Below are positions 1 to 8,888 of a stretch of 64,000 bases of DNA, in pieces. Each line of letters starts with the position of its first letter. Position 1 is the first letter of the stretch. The notes below the pieces were generated by a model. The model did not search any database, had not been told where the DNA came from, and saw only the letters and a program-made list of their open reading frames with translations. The stretch covers positions 186,001 to 250,000 of the forward strand of contig JAPYTQ010000001.1 in NCBI GenBank assembly GCA_029941905.1, given 5' to 3'. The DNA is from JAHRVQ01 sp029941905 (GTDB taxonomy: Bacteria; Pseudomonadota; Gammaproteobacteria; Pseudomonadales; Azotimanducaceae). The translations under genes were made by a program, and so were the position numbers.

Positions 1-510
1 GCTGGCGCAAACGATGATGTTCCCAGGTTTGCGATCGCAGCGGTGCTTGAATACCAATATGGCCGCGGTGAGTTAAGACTCAAATCTTCGGATCCCCACG
101 ACTTCCCGGTTATCGACAACCGATTTTGCGAACACGACAAGGACGTTTCAAGACTCGTAATCTGTTACAAGGATGCCCTGGCATTTACACAGCAGAATCC
201 CCTGGCAGATATGATCAAGTCCGTTACCTTCCCGAACCCACATCGCCCGGGTTCCGATGAAGACCTTGCCAATCTGTGCAGAAAATTCTCCGGCAGCGGA
301 TTTCACCCCTGTGGTACGGTAAAAATGGGCAACGATCCCATGGCGGTAGTGGATCAATTCGGTTGTGCGCGCCAGGTAGACAATCTGGTTGTCGCCGACG
401 CATCCATTATGCCTTTCGTCCCAAGAGCCAATACTAACCTCACCTGTATTATGATCGGCGAGAAAATTGGCGAATGGATCAGAACCCAACCAGCCACCTA
501 CGGACTCTAG
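1..510 (+). CDS. GMC-family oxidoreductase, C-terminal part (5' end outside window)
   Basis: The frame is open from base 1, so the gene starts upstream of the window; the GTG at 43 is only an internal codon. The visible part is the C-terminal domain of an FAD-dependent glucose-methanol-choline oxidoreductase (choline/alcohol dehydrogenase type). Seen directly: the motif FHPCGTVKMG carrying the family's catalytic His, and the closing PRANTNLTC motif with the conserved Asn next to the flavin, followed by a short tail. These enzymes oxidise alcohols with FAD; the substrate cannot be told from this fragment. The downstream deacylase starts 30 bp later on the same strand, so the two are probably co-transcribed. 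The N-terminal Rossmann fold is not visible. Confidence 0.9.
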   Translation, partial: AGANDDVPRFAIAAVLEYQYGRGELRLKSSDPHDFPVIDNRFCEHDKDVSRLVICYKDALAFTQQNPLADMIKSVTFPNPHRPGSDEDLANLCRKFSGSGFHPCGTVKMGNDPMAVVDQFGCARQVDNLVVADASIMPFVPRANTNLTCIMIGEKIGEWIRTQPATYGL

Positions 511-539
511 CCCTCTTACAGATAGGAAAGGGAAAGGCA

Positions 540-2009
540 ATGACAGATATCGCAATCAGAAATGCACTGGTCCTTGACGGCACCGGCAACCCCGCCATGG
601 AAGCCGATATTGGTATCGAAGGAGATCGTATTACCCAGGTCGGTGACGTCGGGCCAGCGAAACAGGAAATAAACGCTAACGGTTTACATGTGTCGCCAGG
701 ATTTATCGACACCCACTCCCACGACGATGGCGCATTTTTTCGCCATCCCGGGATGGCGTTCAAATTAGCCCAGGGAGTCACCACTGTGGTTGCCGGAAAT
801 TGCGGCTTCAGTGCCATCCCCGCCGACCCTAACCTGGATTCCGCCCGTGCGAGCGGAGGCATCCTCGCGGGTGTTGCAGGTGAGTTTACCGATCTGGATG
901 GTTACTTTGAAGCTGTCGCAAAGGGAAACCCGGCCATAAACAACATGATGCTGGTGGGCCACAATACTGTCAGAACTCTCGCACTCGGCTACGAAAAACG
1001 CAGTCCAACCTCTGCTGAGATGACAAAAATGAAAGACCATGTTCGAACCGCATTCGACCAGGGTGCCTGCGGTTTTTCGACGGGCCTGATCTATCGGCCG
1101 GGACGCTGGAGTGAAACGGAAGAGGTCATCGAACTTGCAGCACTGGCTAATCCTTATAACGCGCTCTACACAACCCATATGCGCAATGAAGGTGATGGTC
1201 TGCTCGAAGCGGTGGATGAGACCCTGCGCATTGGGACAGAAGGCAACATCCATGTTCACATTTCCCACCATAAATCTGCAGGCCGGGCGAACTGGGGGAA
1301 AATCCGCCAGAGCCTGGACAAGGTCGATGCTGCGCTCGCCAAAGGTCAGCGGATCACGCTGGATGTCTACCCCTATACTGCAGGCAGTGGCCGTATGATT
1401 GAGTATTTTAATCTCGACAATATCAATCGCGATCTGGCGGAAGTGATTCGTATCGCGAGTTGCCCTGCCTTCCGGGATTACGAAGGTAAAATGGCGGTAG
1501 ACATTGCAACGGCAGAGAATGCAGATGTTACGCAGATCATCCACAAAATACTCACCGCGCCAAAAGGAGATCGAACGCTTTGCATTCACTTTATTATTGA
1601 TGAGGCGGATGTAGAGACAAACCTTGCACACAAAGACATGATGGTAGGTTCAGACGGTATCCCTGATCTCAACGGTCAGCCTCATCCACGTTTGTTCGGC
1701 ACTTTTCCACGGGTGCTGGGACATTACGTTCGAGAGCGAGGTATCCTCTCTTTGCCTGAAGCAGTTCGACGAATGACTTCACTGTCTGCAGAAACCTTTG
1801 GGATGACAGATCGGGGTCAGGTGAAGCCGGGGTACTTTGCAGATCTGGTCATGTTTGACCCTGAATCAATCATCGATACAGCCACATACGACGACCCCAA
1901 ACAGGAACCCGCAGGTATTAACCTCGTCATGGTTAACGGCAGAATCGCGTTACAGGACGGACAACATACCCGCGCCGGTAGTGGCAAGATGTTGCGTTTC
2001 AGGAAGTAG
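540..2009 (+). CDS. N-acyl-D-amino-acid deacylase / D-aminoacylase-like amidohydrolase
   Basis: A 489-residue cytoplasmic metal-dependent amidohydrolase of the D-aminoacylase group, which hydrolyses N-acyl-D-amino acids or related amides. Seen: a small N-terminal beta domain, the metal motif DTHSHDDG (His59, His61), the NCGFS motif whose Cys88 corresponds to the cysteine metal ligand of D-aminoacylases, TTHMRNE and HISHHKSAGR in the barrel, and a C-terminal GYFADLVMFDP segment typical of the family. The ATG at 540 is preferred over an in-frame ATG at 474 because the latter lies inside the GMC gene and 540 follows an AGGAAAGGG-type ribosome-binding site. It is probably co-transcribed with the upstream oxidoreductase. 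The exact substrate is not determinable. Confidence 0.88.
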   Translation: MTDIAIRNALVLDGTGNPAMEADIGIEGDRITQVGDVGPAKQEINANGLHVSPGFIDTHSHDDGAFFRHPGMAFKLAQGVTTVVAGNCGFSAIPADPNLDSARASGGILAGVAGEFTDLDGYFEAVAKGNPAINNMMLVGHNTVRTLALGYEKRSPTSAEMTKMKDHVRTAFDQGACGFSTGLIYRPGRWSETEEVIELAALANPYNALYTTHMRNEGDGLLEAVDETLRIGTEGNIHVHISHHKSAGRANWGKIRQSLDKVDAALAKGQRITLDVYPYTAGSGRMIEYFNLDNINRDLAEVIRIASCPAFRDYEGKMAVDIATAENADVTQIIHKILTAPKGDRTLCIHFIIDEADVETNLAHKDMMVGSDGIPDLNGQPHPRLFGTFPRVLGHYVRERGILSLPEAVRRMTSLSAETFGMTDRGQVKPGYFADLVMFDPESIIDTATYDDPKQEPAGINLVMVNGRIALQDGQHTRAGSGKMLRFRK

Positions 2010-2100
2010 CAGATACACGCAGTAACAGCGCCCATGGCAGTTCTTAAAAATAAATTACAATTCGTTGTTAATATAACCCCTGCAGTAACGTCTTTATTGT

Positions 2101-2967
2101 ATGGGAGATCAAGCCATTACATTGCCGGACGAGCACACCTTCACAACAACCAGGGGCATGCCTTTACTTGAGGTGCTCTATCGTGAACATCACGAACGTG
2201 TATTTCTGGCTGCTTACCGAGTATCCGGTAGCATCCAGGATGCCGAGGATGTGCTCCAGTCCGTCTTCCTACGCCTCCTGAAACAATCCAGGAACCAAAA
2301 TCTTGGCAGTGCGCCAGAGCGTTATCTCTGTCGCGCAGCGATCAATTCCAGCCTCGATGTATTGCGTGCCAGACGAAGAGGGCCAGGCATCACTGGCCTC
2401 GTAGGACCCAATGGCTCTGGCAAATCAACCATGATGAATCTGATTGCAGGCCTGATGCGCCCCAACCGCGGCAGGATTGAGGTTTTGGGGCTCACAGTGT
2501 CAAAGCCGGAAATATTTTATCGTCAGCTCGGATACTGCACCCAGTACGATTCCTTTCCGGCCGGAATGACAGGCCATCGATTCGTTCAAAGTATCCTGGA
2601 AATCCACGGTTATTCGAATGCGGCAACTGACATGTTGACCCAGGACGCACTACAAAGGGTAGATCTGCTCGATGCAGCCCACAGACCGATCGCGGCCTAC
2701 AGTAAGGGGATGCGGCAACGTATCAAGCTCGCCCAGGCGATCTGTCATCGACCCAAAGTCCTGATACTGGACGAACCGCTTAATGGTCTTGACCCGATGG
2801 CCCGCGCCCAGGTTATCGCCCTGTTCCGAGAACTGGCAGACGCCGGGGCAAGTCTCATCATTTCCAGTCATATTCTTCATGAGGTGGATCTCATCTCTGA
2901 TCGCGTGGTGTTGCTCAATAGTGGGTACCTGGTGGCTGAGGGTGATGTCGAAGGTATTAAGGGTTAA
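2101..2967 (+). CDS. Chimera: ECF sigma region 2 fused to ABC transporter ATPase, ended by an in-frame TAA
   Basis: 288 codons with two unrelated halves. Residues about 25-92 read as an ECF sigma-70 region 2 (YREHHERVFLAAYR, DAEDVLQSVFLRLL, LDVLRARRR); no region 4 follows. From about residue 94 the protein is an ABC ATPase of the ABC-2 exporter type: Walker A GPNGSGKST (102-110), signature SKGMRQR (201-207), Walker B LILDEP (221-226), H-loop His257. The ATPase lacks its usual first 30-40 residues, including the A-loop. The frame stops at TAA (2965-2967) while the same frame continues with the family's C-terminal region at 2980. Both joints suggest a decaying or rearranged locus: a deletion merging a sigma gene and an exporter gene, followed by a nonsense change. 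A functional fused protein is possible but less likely. Confidence 0.75.
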   Translation: MGDQAITLPDEHTFTTTRGMPLLEVLYREHHERVFLAAYRVSGSIQDAEDVLQSVFLRLLKQSRNQNLGSAPERYLCRAAINSSLDVLRARRRGPGITGLVGPNGSGKSTMMNLIAGLMRPNRGRIEVLGLTVSKPEIFYRQLGYCTQYDSFPAGMTGHRFVQSILEIHGYSNAATDMLTQDALQRVDLLDAAHRPIAAYSKGMRQRIKLAQAICHRPKVLILDEPLNGLDPMARAQVIALFRELADAGASLIISSHILHEVDLISDRVVLLNSGYLVAEGDVEGIKG

Positions 2968-2979
2968 ACAGGTGAGCCC

Positions 2980-3237
2980 ATGCAGATCTTTATCCGCAGC
3001 AGTAGCGCTGCGGATATTGCGTCACGGCTTTTCCGCTTTGATCACGTCATAGAAGTCCAGTTACATCAAGACACGCGAGGCCTGTTTGTACGTTCGACCG
3101 ACGCTGACGCATTCTTCCTCGCATTTAACCAATCGGTGCTGAGTGAGCGCTGGACCATTGAAGCCATCAGCCCGGCAGACGAGACAGTCGAGGCTGTGTA
3201 CCGGCAGCTCATTGACCAGGAGCAGGTGGCGACATGA
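2980..3237 (+). pseudogene. Detached C-terminal domain of the same ABC ATPase
   Basis: 85 codons in the same frame as the upstream ATPase, separated from it only by the TAA at 2965-2967 and four sense codons. The sequence (MQIFIRSS, FDHVIEVQLHQD, ETVEAVYRQL) matches the style of the C-terminal extension that follows the nucleotide-binding domain in ABC-2 type ATPases, so it is the tail of that gene and not an independent gene. It could be translated by re-initiation at the ATG at 2980, which lies 13 nt after the stop. The stop overlaps the permease ATG (ATGA at 3234), the ancestral operon coupling. Confidence 0.65.
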
Positions 3238-4073
3238 ACATTGAACTCAATAAACCTGGCATATCACTGTGGTTGGGACAATTGTCCTCAATCATTCGAA
3301 TTGAAGTCAAAAAATCCCTGTTCTCAAAACAGGCGCTGATCGTTTGTGGGCTGGCAATGATCCCAATCGTTCTGATGATTTTGTTTAATCTGAATTACGA
3401 CAACGAGTTTGGGGATGGCAACATCGAGCTGGCGCGTCGTGCGTATGCCTTTGTTTACTCCAGTCTGATCCTCGGCGCAGTCGTGTTTCTCGGCAGCGCG
3501 ATCATGTTCACGGCCTTGTTTCGGGGTGAGCTCCTCGACCGTAGTATTCACTATTACCTACTGGCACCCGTACGCCGAGTCATTTTGGTCACTGGCAAGT
3601 ATCTGGCGGCTTTAATTTCCTCGGCCGTCTTGTTCGGCAGCGTCACCATTGTCTGCTACCTGTTAATCTACCCGCCCTATGGTGCCACCCGCTTCGTCCT
3701 GGATGTATCAAGTGGTATTGCTCTGACGCAACTGTCGACCTACCTTGGTGTTACCTTACTCGGGTGTACTGGCTACGGTGCTGTATTTATGACAACTGGT
3801 TTGCTGTTCCGCAATCCACTGCTGCCGGTTGCATTTATAACGGGGTGGGAGGTATTGCATTTTGTACTCCCACCGGCGTTAAAATTATTCAGCGTCATCC
3901 ACTATCTTAAAGGCCTGTTGCCAATGCCACAGGATGAAGGTCCGCTGGCGATCATCGTATCACCACCAGGTCTGGGGGTGTCGATTCTCGGAATACTCGG
4001 TTTGTCCGTCGTTGCCCTGGCTGTGACCCTGATACTGGTTGAACGTATGGAAATCAGGTACACCGAAGAATAA
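3234..4073 (+). CDS. ABC-2 type transporter permease
   Basis: A 279-residue integral membrane protein with about six hydrophobic segments (for example near residues 35-50, 70-100, 125-145, 165-190, 190-215 and 245-270). It is the membrane partner of the adjacent exporter ATPase: the ATG overlaps the stop of the ATPase tail by the ATGA arrangement. The sequence LLAPVRRVILVTGKYLAAL is the loop expected in ABC-2 permeases that contact the ATPase. The gene itself is intact. Because its ATPase is chimeric and interrupted, the exporter may be inactive unless the broken ATPase is rescued or a paralogue substitutes. The substrate is unknown. Confidence 0.8.
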   Translation: MNIELNKPGISLWLGQLSSIIRIEVKKSLFSKQALIVCGLAMIPIVLMILFNLNYDNEFGDGNIELARRAYAFVYSSLILGAVVFLGSAIMFTALFRGELLDRSIHYYLLAPVRRVILVTGKYLAALISSAVLFGSVTIVCYLLIYPPYGATRFVLDVSSGIALTQLSTYLGVTLLGCTGYGAVFMTTGLLFRNPLLPVAFITGWEVLHFVLPPALKLFSVIHYLKGLLPMPQDEGPLAIIVSPPGLGVSILGILGLSVVALAVTLILVERMEIRYTEE

Positions 4074-4212
4074 TCTGCCATTCCGCATTCGTTACACCGC
4101 TGGTTGCTAAACGACCTGGTACCTCCTTGTATTAACGCAAGCAATTTGACTTTCATCGTTGGAATCTGTTTTTGTGGCAGTTCCGGCAAAACTTTCCTGG
4201 CAGGTAATCGTC

Positions 4213-5307
4213 ATGTCCGCCATCGAACAAATGAACGAACTGGCTTTTTATGCACTGGCAGGGGCACCCAGGTCTCCTCGAGACATAATCGATGAGACAC
4301 AAGCGGGCGAGGCACTCGGTTTTGGATCCATGTTCATTTCGGAGCGATTCAATATCAAGGAAGCCGCCACCTTGTCCGGCGCGGCGGGCGCCATATCCAA
4401 TACCCTGGGTATTGCTACAGCGGCGACAAACCATAATACCCGTCATCCCATGGTGACCGCTGCCTATGCCATGACAATGCACAAGTTGACAGGGGGCCGG
4501 TTTTCACTCGGATTAGGTCGCGGTATTGCCCCTATGTTCGATGCATACGGATTGCCGCAAATCAAAACCACCGCCATTGAGGACTTTGTTGGTTTGATGC
4601 GGAGACTTTGGCGGGGTGAGGTTGTCGCTAATCATTCCGGGCCCTGTGGTCAATATCCTTACCTGTCGATGGGATCAGAGTATGACGAACATATACCAAT
4701 GACCTTTACTGCCTTTGGGCCAAATTCCCTGGCCCTGGGCGGCCGTGCGTTTGATGCCGTTGTTCTGCATACATTTTTTACCGATGAGACAACGCAACGA
4801 TGCGTACAGGCGGTGAAACGCGCAGCCGAAGAAGCTGGCAGGGACCCCGCTGCGGTCAGGGTATGGTCCTGTTTCGCAACCATCGGTGATCATTTGCCAG
4901 AACCCGTTCGAATAAAAAAACTCGTTGGCAGAATGGCAACCTACCTCCAGGCTTATGGTGACCTGATGGTAAAAACGAACGATTGGGATCCCGATGTGTT
5001 ACATCGATTTCGGCAGGATGAATTTGTCAGGAATTTCCGCGGTGCCCTGGACGGTCTGGCTACCACATCGGAACTGGAGCGTGTTGCTGAACTCATCCCA
5101 CAAGACTGGTTAGCCGCTGCAGCGACCGGTTCTGCCGAGAATTGTGTCGACAAAATCAACGCGCAGTTTGACCTGGGATGTGATGGGGTCATATTGCACG
5201 GTGCCAGCCCGGCAGAACTCACGCCGATTATCCAGACCTATGCCGCGTCACGGTCAGGGGGTAACTTCGATCATCTTATGCCAAACCCCGCCGGACACAC
5301 AACATGA
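4213..5307 (+). CDS. LLM-class flavin-dependent oxidoreductase (TIGR03857-like)
   Basis: A 364-residue luciferase-like monooxygenase-fold TIM barrel, which uses reduced FMN or F420-type cofactors. Seen: the N-terminal strand LAFYALAGAP, GFGSMFISER, the TAATNHNTRHP segment, and GGRFSLGLGRG, the flavin phosphate-binding turn of this superfamily. The overall pattern resembles the TIGR03857 subgroup. I chose the ATG at 4213; an upstream in-frame ATG at 4159 would add 18 residues without family character. The MFS gene begins 12 bp after the stop, so the two are probably one transcript and may handle the same compound. The substrate is not identifiable. Confidence 0.85.
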   Translation: MSAIEQMNELAFYALAGAPRSPRDIIDETQAGEALGFGSMFISERFNIKEAATLSGAAGAISNTLGIATAATNHNTRHPMVTAAYAMTMHKLTGGRFSLGLGRGIAPMFDAYGLPQIKTTAIEDFVGLMRRLWRGEVVANHSGPCGQYPYLSMGSEYDEHIPMTFTAFGPNSLALGGRAFDAVVLHTFFTDETTQRCVQAVKRAAEEAGRDPAAVRVWSCFATIGDHLPEPVRIKKLVGRMATYLQAYGDLMVKTNDWDPDVLHRFRQDEFVRNFRGALDGLATTSELERVAELIPQDWLAAAATGSAENCVDKINAQFDLGCDGVILHGASPAELTPIIQTYAASRSGGNFDHLMPNPAGHTT

Positions 5308-5319
5308 TACAGTCATAGA

Positions 5320-6783
5320 ATGAAACAGCTTCAAACCTGGCTGTCTGAATGGCGCATCGTGAGTTACGCTGTTTTATATCTGCCCGTTTCCGTTGCCCTG
5401 CTACCCGTGGGGGTGTATGTCCAACCGCATTACGCGGAGCTTGGCATCAGCCTGATTACCATGGCTGGTATCATCTTTGTTGCGCGCCTCTCTGACGTTG
5501 TAACGGACCCATTAATCGGTTTCCTATCCGATAAATACCGAACGCCGATTGGCCGACGCAAACCGTGGATCATTGCCGGTACACCATTTCTGATGTTATC
5601 CACGTACATGCTGTTCATCCCTGGGGAAAATCCCAGCGTGTTTTACTTCGGTTTTTGGGTCGTGATGATTTATCTCGCGTTTACGATCGTACAATTGCCT
5701 TATTTCGCCTGGGGCGCAGAACTCACCACTGACTACAACGAACGCACAAAGATTACGGCTCGTCGCGAGCAGTTTCACTACCTCGGCGTGGTGATTACGA
5801 CGGCATTGCCTTTGGCTGCGGGCATTTTGATCTATCTGGGCATGCAGGATAATTCTGCTGAAAAGCTGTTGGCTGATTTCTCCACAGAGCTTGGCGCGGT
5901 CATGTCCGCCAGGGCTGGCAATCCTGGCACTATTCTGGTTTGGGTGGCAATTTTTATCCTGGTCACACTACCCATCACGGTTATTATCACCACCGTGTTT
6001 GTCAGTGAACCCGACCAGATTGTCATTCCCCGGCGCAAACCGTCCCTGTGGGCCAGTATCAAAGTGATCCGTCGAAATGGGCCCTTCATGCGCCTGATAG
6101 TCTGCTACACCGTCAGCGCAATTGGTGGTGCCATGACAGGTGGTCTGTCATTTTTCTTCGTCAAACACGTCATCAATGCCGGTGAGTGGTACTCCGTTTA
6201 TCTGCTGGTCTATTACCTGGCTTCCGTTATCGGCCTGTTTGTATGGACAGCCCTTGCCAGGAAGATCGGTAAGCACCGTGCATTTATTGTCGTGGTGATC
6301 TGGTACAGCGTCTGGGCCTCCTTCATACCATTTATACCGGAAGGACAATTCGCCCTGTTCCTGTTTATCATGGTGATGAAGGGATGCACGGAGGGTGCGA
6401 TGCTGGCGCTACCAGCGGCGATGGCAGCAGATGCGGTGGATATCGATTCAGCCCGAACCGGTGAGCAGCGCGCCGGGCTTTATTTCTCGGTCTGGGGTAT
6501 GTTGCTCAAGGGTGGGGTTGCCGCGGGTGGCGCACTGGCACTGCTTATTGTTGGCCTATTCGGGTTCGATGCAACTGCTGACCCGGACCTGGCACGCACT
6601 GCCGAAGGTAACTCAAGTCTTTCATTGATCGTGCTGACCTTATCCTACTCCATCATTCCGGCACTGATTAAATTTGCTGCACTGCCTTTCATCTGGCACT
6701 ACCCACTGACCGAGAAACGCCAAATACGCATCCGCGAGCGTATCGAGCGCAGAGGGGTTCGTGTATCTGCAAGCCAGGCCTGA
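5320..6783 (+). CDS. MFS transporter, glycoside-pentoside-hexuronide (GPH/MFS_2) type
   Basis: A 487-residue polytopic membrane protein with about 12 hydrophobic segments. The signature SDKYRTPIGRRKPWIIAGTP between TM2 and TM3 is the hallmark loop of the GPH cation symporter group (melibiose or MFS_2 carriers). The central loop EPDQIVIPRRKPSLW and the second-half motif AADAVDIDSARTGEQRAGLYF also fit that group. Likely role: sodium or proton symport of a sugar-like or other small organic compound across the inner membrane. It follows the LLM oxidoreductase by 12 bp, suggesting linked uptake and oxidation. A MITE-like repeat begins 3 bp after the stop. Confidence 0.88.
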   Translation: MKQLQTWLSEWRIVSYAVLYLPVSVALLPVGVYVQPHYAELGISLITMAGIIFVARLSDVVTDPLIGFLSDKYRTPIGRRKPWIIAGTPFLMLSTYMLFIPGENPSVFYFGFWVVMIYLAFTIVQLPYFAWGAELTTDYNERTKITARREQFHYLGVVITTALPLAAGILIYLGMQDNSAEKLLADFSTELGAVMSARAGNPGTILVWVAIFILVTLPITVIITTVFVSEPDQIVIPRRKPSLWASIKVIRRNGPFMRLIVCYTVSAIGGAMTGGLSFFFVKHVINAGEWYSVYLLVYYLASVIGLFVWTALARKIGKHRAFIVVVIWYSVWASFIPFIPEGQFALFLFIMVMKGCTEGAMLALPAAMAADAVDIDSARTGEQRAGLYFSVWGMLLKGGVAAGGALALLIVGLFGFDATADPDLARTAEGNSSLSLIVLTLSYSIIPALIKFAALPFIWHYPLTEKRQIRIRERIERRGVRVSASQA

Positions 6784-6785
6784 TA

Positions 6786-7021
6786 CTAGCCTTGATCTGA
6801 CATTATTCTAAGAACTTTAGCTTCAGAAACTGCGAATAATAGACGACAAAATGAACACAAAGGATAAAACCGCAGATTCCACTTGTTGTGAAGTTAACGC
6901 GGCCATGTCGCATCGAAGAAGTCTGTTCGGGTTGTTCGGCGGCGGCGCCGAACAACCCTGCGTCTTCAAGTTCGTGAGGCGATGGAAAAACTTTTAGAAT
7001 TAATGTCAAAACAAAGGCTAG
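6786..7021. repeat. MITE-like inverted-repeat element, family A copy 1 (about 236 bp)
   Basis: Bounded by imperfect terminal inverted repeats: left CTAGCCTTGATCTGACATTA, right end reading CTAGCC-TTTGTTTTGACATTA on the other strand. It contains a perfect 13-bp hairpin (6929-6941 with 6946-6958, loop GCGG; arm GGGTTGTTCGGCG). The same ends and the inner GTCTGTTCGGGTTGTTCG and GTGAGGCGATGG segments recur in the element at 32051-32284. It holds no convincing gene. It fills the space between the MFS gene and the next oxidoreductase. Confidence 0.75.
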
Positions 7022-7078
7022 TAGTCCTTCAAGGACTGATAGTATCCGTATAAACAAATAACAATACAGGAAAGCAAA

Positions 7079-7918
7079 GTGACTGAATTTGGCGCGCTGA
7101 TGTTCCCGACTGATTATGCCATTCAACCCACAGAACTTGCGAAAGCGATCGAAGAACGAAATCTTGACTCAATTTTTTTCCCCGAGCATACCCACATCCC
7201 TGCGAGTCGTCGAACGGCCTATCCGATGGGCGGAGACCTGCCCAAAGAATATATTCATACCTATGACCCATTTGTCGCGCTTGCCACCTGTGCCGCCGTC
7301 ACATCACGGATTAAACTGGGCACGGGGATTTGTCTTATCGTCGAGCGGGATGTCATTGCCCTTGCTAAAGAAACTGCCTCGTTGGATCGGCTGTCAAACG
7401 GTCGGCTTATTCTCGGTATTGGTGCCGGTTGGAATGCCGAGGAGATGGAGAATCACGGCATTGAATATAGCAAGCGTTGGAAAGTCGTCAGAGAGAAAGT
7501 ACTGGCCTTAAGGCAGCTCTGGACGGAAGAAAATGCCGAGTTTCACGGTGAATATGTCAATTTTGATGCAGTCTGGTCGCACCCCAAACCCATCCAACCC
7601 AACGGTCCGCCTATCTGGATGGGAGCGACATCAAAATGGAGTTATGATCGAATCGCCGAGTACTGTGATGGCTGGTTACCGGTAGCCGGACTCTCGGAAG
7701 GTATGCTGCCCGATGTAGAATCAGCAATGACCAATCGCGGGCGAGCGATGAGCGACCTGACCCTGGGTATGTTTGGCGTACCCCCGGATGAACCATTCAT
7801 CCTGAACAAACTCGAGGAGGGTTATTCGCACCTGGTGTTTGGCTTGCCTCCGGAAGGCGCGGATGTTGTGCTGCCGCTACTGGATCAATATGCGGCGATT
7901 GCCGAGAAATTGCGCTGA
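7079..7918 (+). CDS. LLM-class F420/FMN-dependent oxidoreductase (TIGR03619-like)
   Basis: A 279-residue luciferase-like oxidoreductase, shorter than the one at 4213 and of a different subgroup (TIGR03619 style). Seen: FGALMFPTDY, FFPEHTHIP, IKLGTGICLI, the LDRLSNGRLILGIGAGW cofactor-binding signature, and PNGPPIWMGATS near the middle. It starts with GTG at 7079 after AGGAAAG. The C-terminus is truncated relative to 320-residue bacterial luciferase alpha chains but usual for this subgroup. The MITE-like element lies 57 bp upstream, so the promoter sits in or directly beside it. The substrate is unknown. Confidence 0.86.
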   Translation: MTEFGALMFPTDYAIQPTELAKAIEERNLDSIFFPEHTHIPASRRTAYPMGGDLPKEYIHTYDPFVALATCAAVTSRIKLGTGICLIVERDVIALAKETASLDRLSNGRLILGIGAGWNAEEMENHGIEYSKRWKVVREKVLALRQLWTEENAEFHGEYVNFDAVWSHPKPIQPNGPPIWMGATSKWSYDRIAEYCDGWLPVAGLSEGMLPDVESAMTNRGRAMSDLTLGMFGVPPDEPFILNKLEEGYSHLVFGLPPEGADVVLPLLDQYAAIAEKLR

Positions 7919-8032
7919 TAGATTCCACTGAAAGGCAAGCAGCATAACCATACAACTTTACCGTCTATGATTACGATGAAGTTGATCCTCGGTTTTGTAT
8001 ATACTTACTTTCTTTGATCAGGAATTTTAAGT

Positions 8033-8872
8033 ATGGCGGCGTACATACCTCCTAAGGTCTGGACCTGGGATTCAGAGAGCGGCGGCAAATTTGCAAACAT
8101 CAACCGACCCATCGCAGGTGCGATTAAGGACAAAACCCTGCCCGTGGGTAAACACCCCTTGCAGCTTTATTCCCTGGCAACGCCCAACGGCGTCAAGGTG
8201 ACCGTGATGCTGGAAGAACTCCTGGCACTGGGACACGAAGGTGCTGAATACGATGCCTACCTGGTCAACATCGGTGATGGTGACCAGTTCGGAAGTGACT
8301 TTGTCGCTATTAATCCCAACTCCAAAATCCCAGCCCTGCTCGACCACAGCACGAGCCCGCCAACCCGGATTTTCGAATCAGGTGCAATCCTTATTTACCT
8401 GGCTGAGAAATTCGATGAACTTTACCCTGAAGATCCATCCAACCGCGCAGAATGTCTTTCCTGGCTGATGTGGCAGATGGGCAGCGCCCCATTCCTCGGC
8501 GGTGGCTTTGGTCACTTCTATGCATACGCGCCAGAGAAATATGAGTACCCGATCAACCGATATGCCATGGAGGTCAAACGCCAACTCGATGTGTTGGACC
8601 AGAACCTCGCCGACCGCCGTTATTTATGTGGTGATGAATACAACATAGCCGACATTGCAACTTATCCCTGGTACGGCGCCCTGGTATTGCACAATATTTA
8701 TGATTCCACGGAATTCCTGGATGTGGCGTCATATAAAAATGTCGTCCGCTGGGCAACTGAAATTGAGGAACGCCCGGCAGTGAAACACGGCCGACGTGTT
8801 AATCGAGCGTGGGGACCGGAAGAAACCCGGGTTCCGGAACGGCATGACGCGAGTGACTTAACACCAGAGTAG
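8033..8872 (+). CDS. yghU: YghU-type glutathione S-transferase / disulfide-bond oxidoreductase
   Basis: A 279-residue cytosolic GST-family protein that matches Escherichia coli YghU along its length. Seen: KVWTWDSESGG, FANINRPIAG, LPVGKHPLQLYSLATPNG, VKVTVMLEELLALG, INPNSKIPALLDH, FESGAILIYLAEKF, APFLGGGFGHFYAYAPEK and the closing ERHDASDLTPE. YghU homologues bind two glutathione molecules and act as disulfide or organic hydroperoxide reductases. The N-terminal domain is thioredoxin-like (about 45-130) and the C-terminal domain is all-helical (about 140-270). The next gene starts 16 bp downstream and may be co-transcribed. This is one of the firmest identifications here. Confidence 0.95.
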   Translation: MAAYIPPKVWTWDSESGGKFANINRPIAGAIKDKTLPVGKHPLQLYSLATPNGVKVTVMLEELLALGHEGAEYDAYLVNIGDGDQFGSDFVAINPNSKIPALLDHSTSPPTRIFESGAILIYLAEKFDELYPEDPSNRAECLSWLMWQMGSAPFLGGGFGHFYAYAPEKYEYPINRYAMEVKRQLDVLDQNLADRRYLCGDEYNIADIATYPWYGALVLHNIYDSTEFLDVASYKNVVRWATEIEERPAVKHGRRVNRAWGPEETRVPERHDASDLTPE

Positions 8873-8888
8873 AACGAAGGGATTTGTC

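Noticed and set aside
765..1631. Long antisense frame in the deacylase gene
   Set aside because: A shadow of a well-supported gene; it has no protein family character.
2965..2967. In-frame TAA in the chimera as a recoded codon
   Set aside because: TAA is not a known selenocysteine or pyrrolysine codon, and no structure was noticed nearby. A nonsense change or assembly error is simpler.
8072..8347. Antisense frame in yghU
   Set aside because: Overlaps fully with a gene identified by end-to-end motifs on the other strand.
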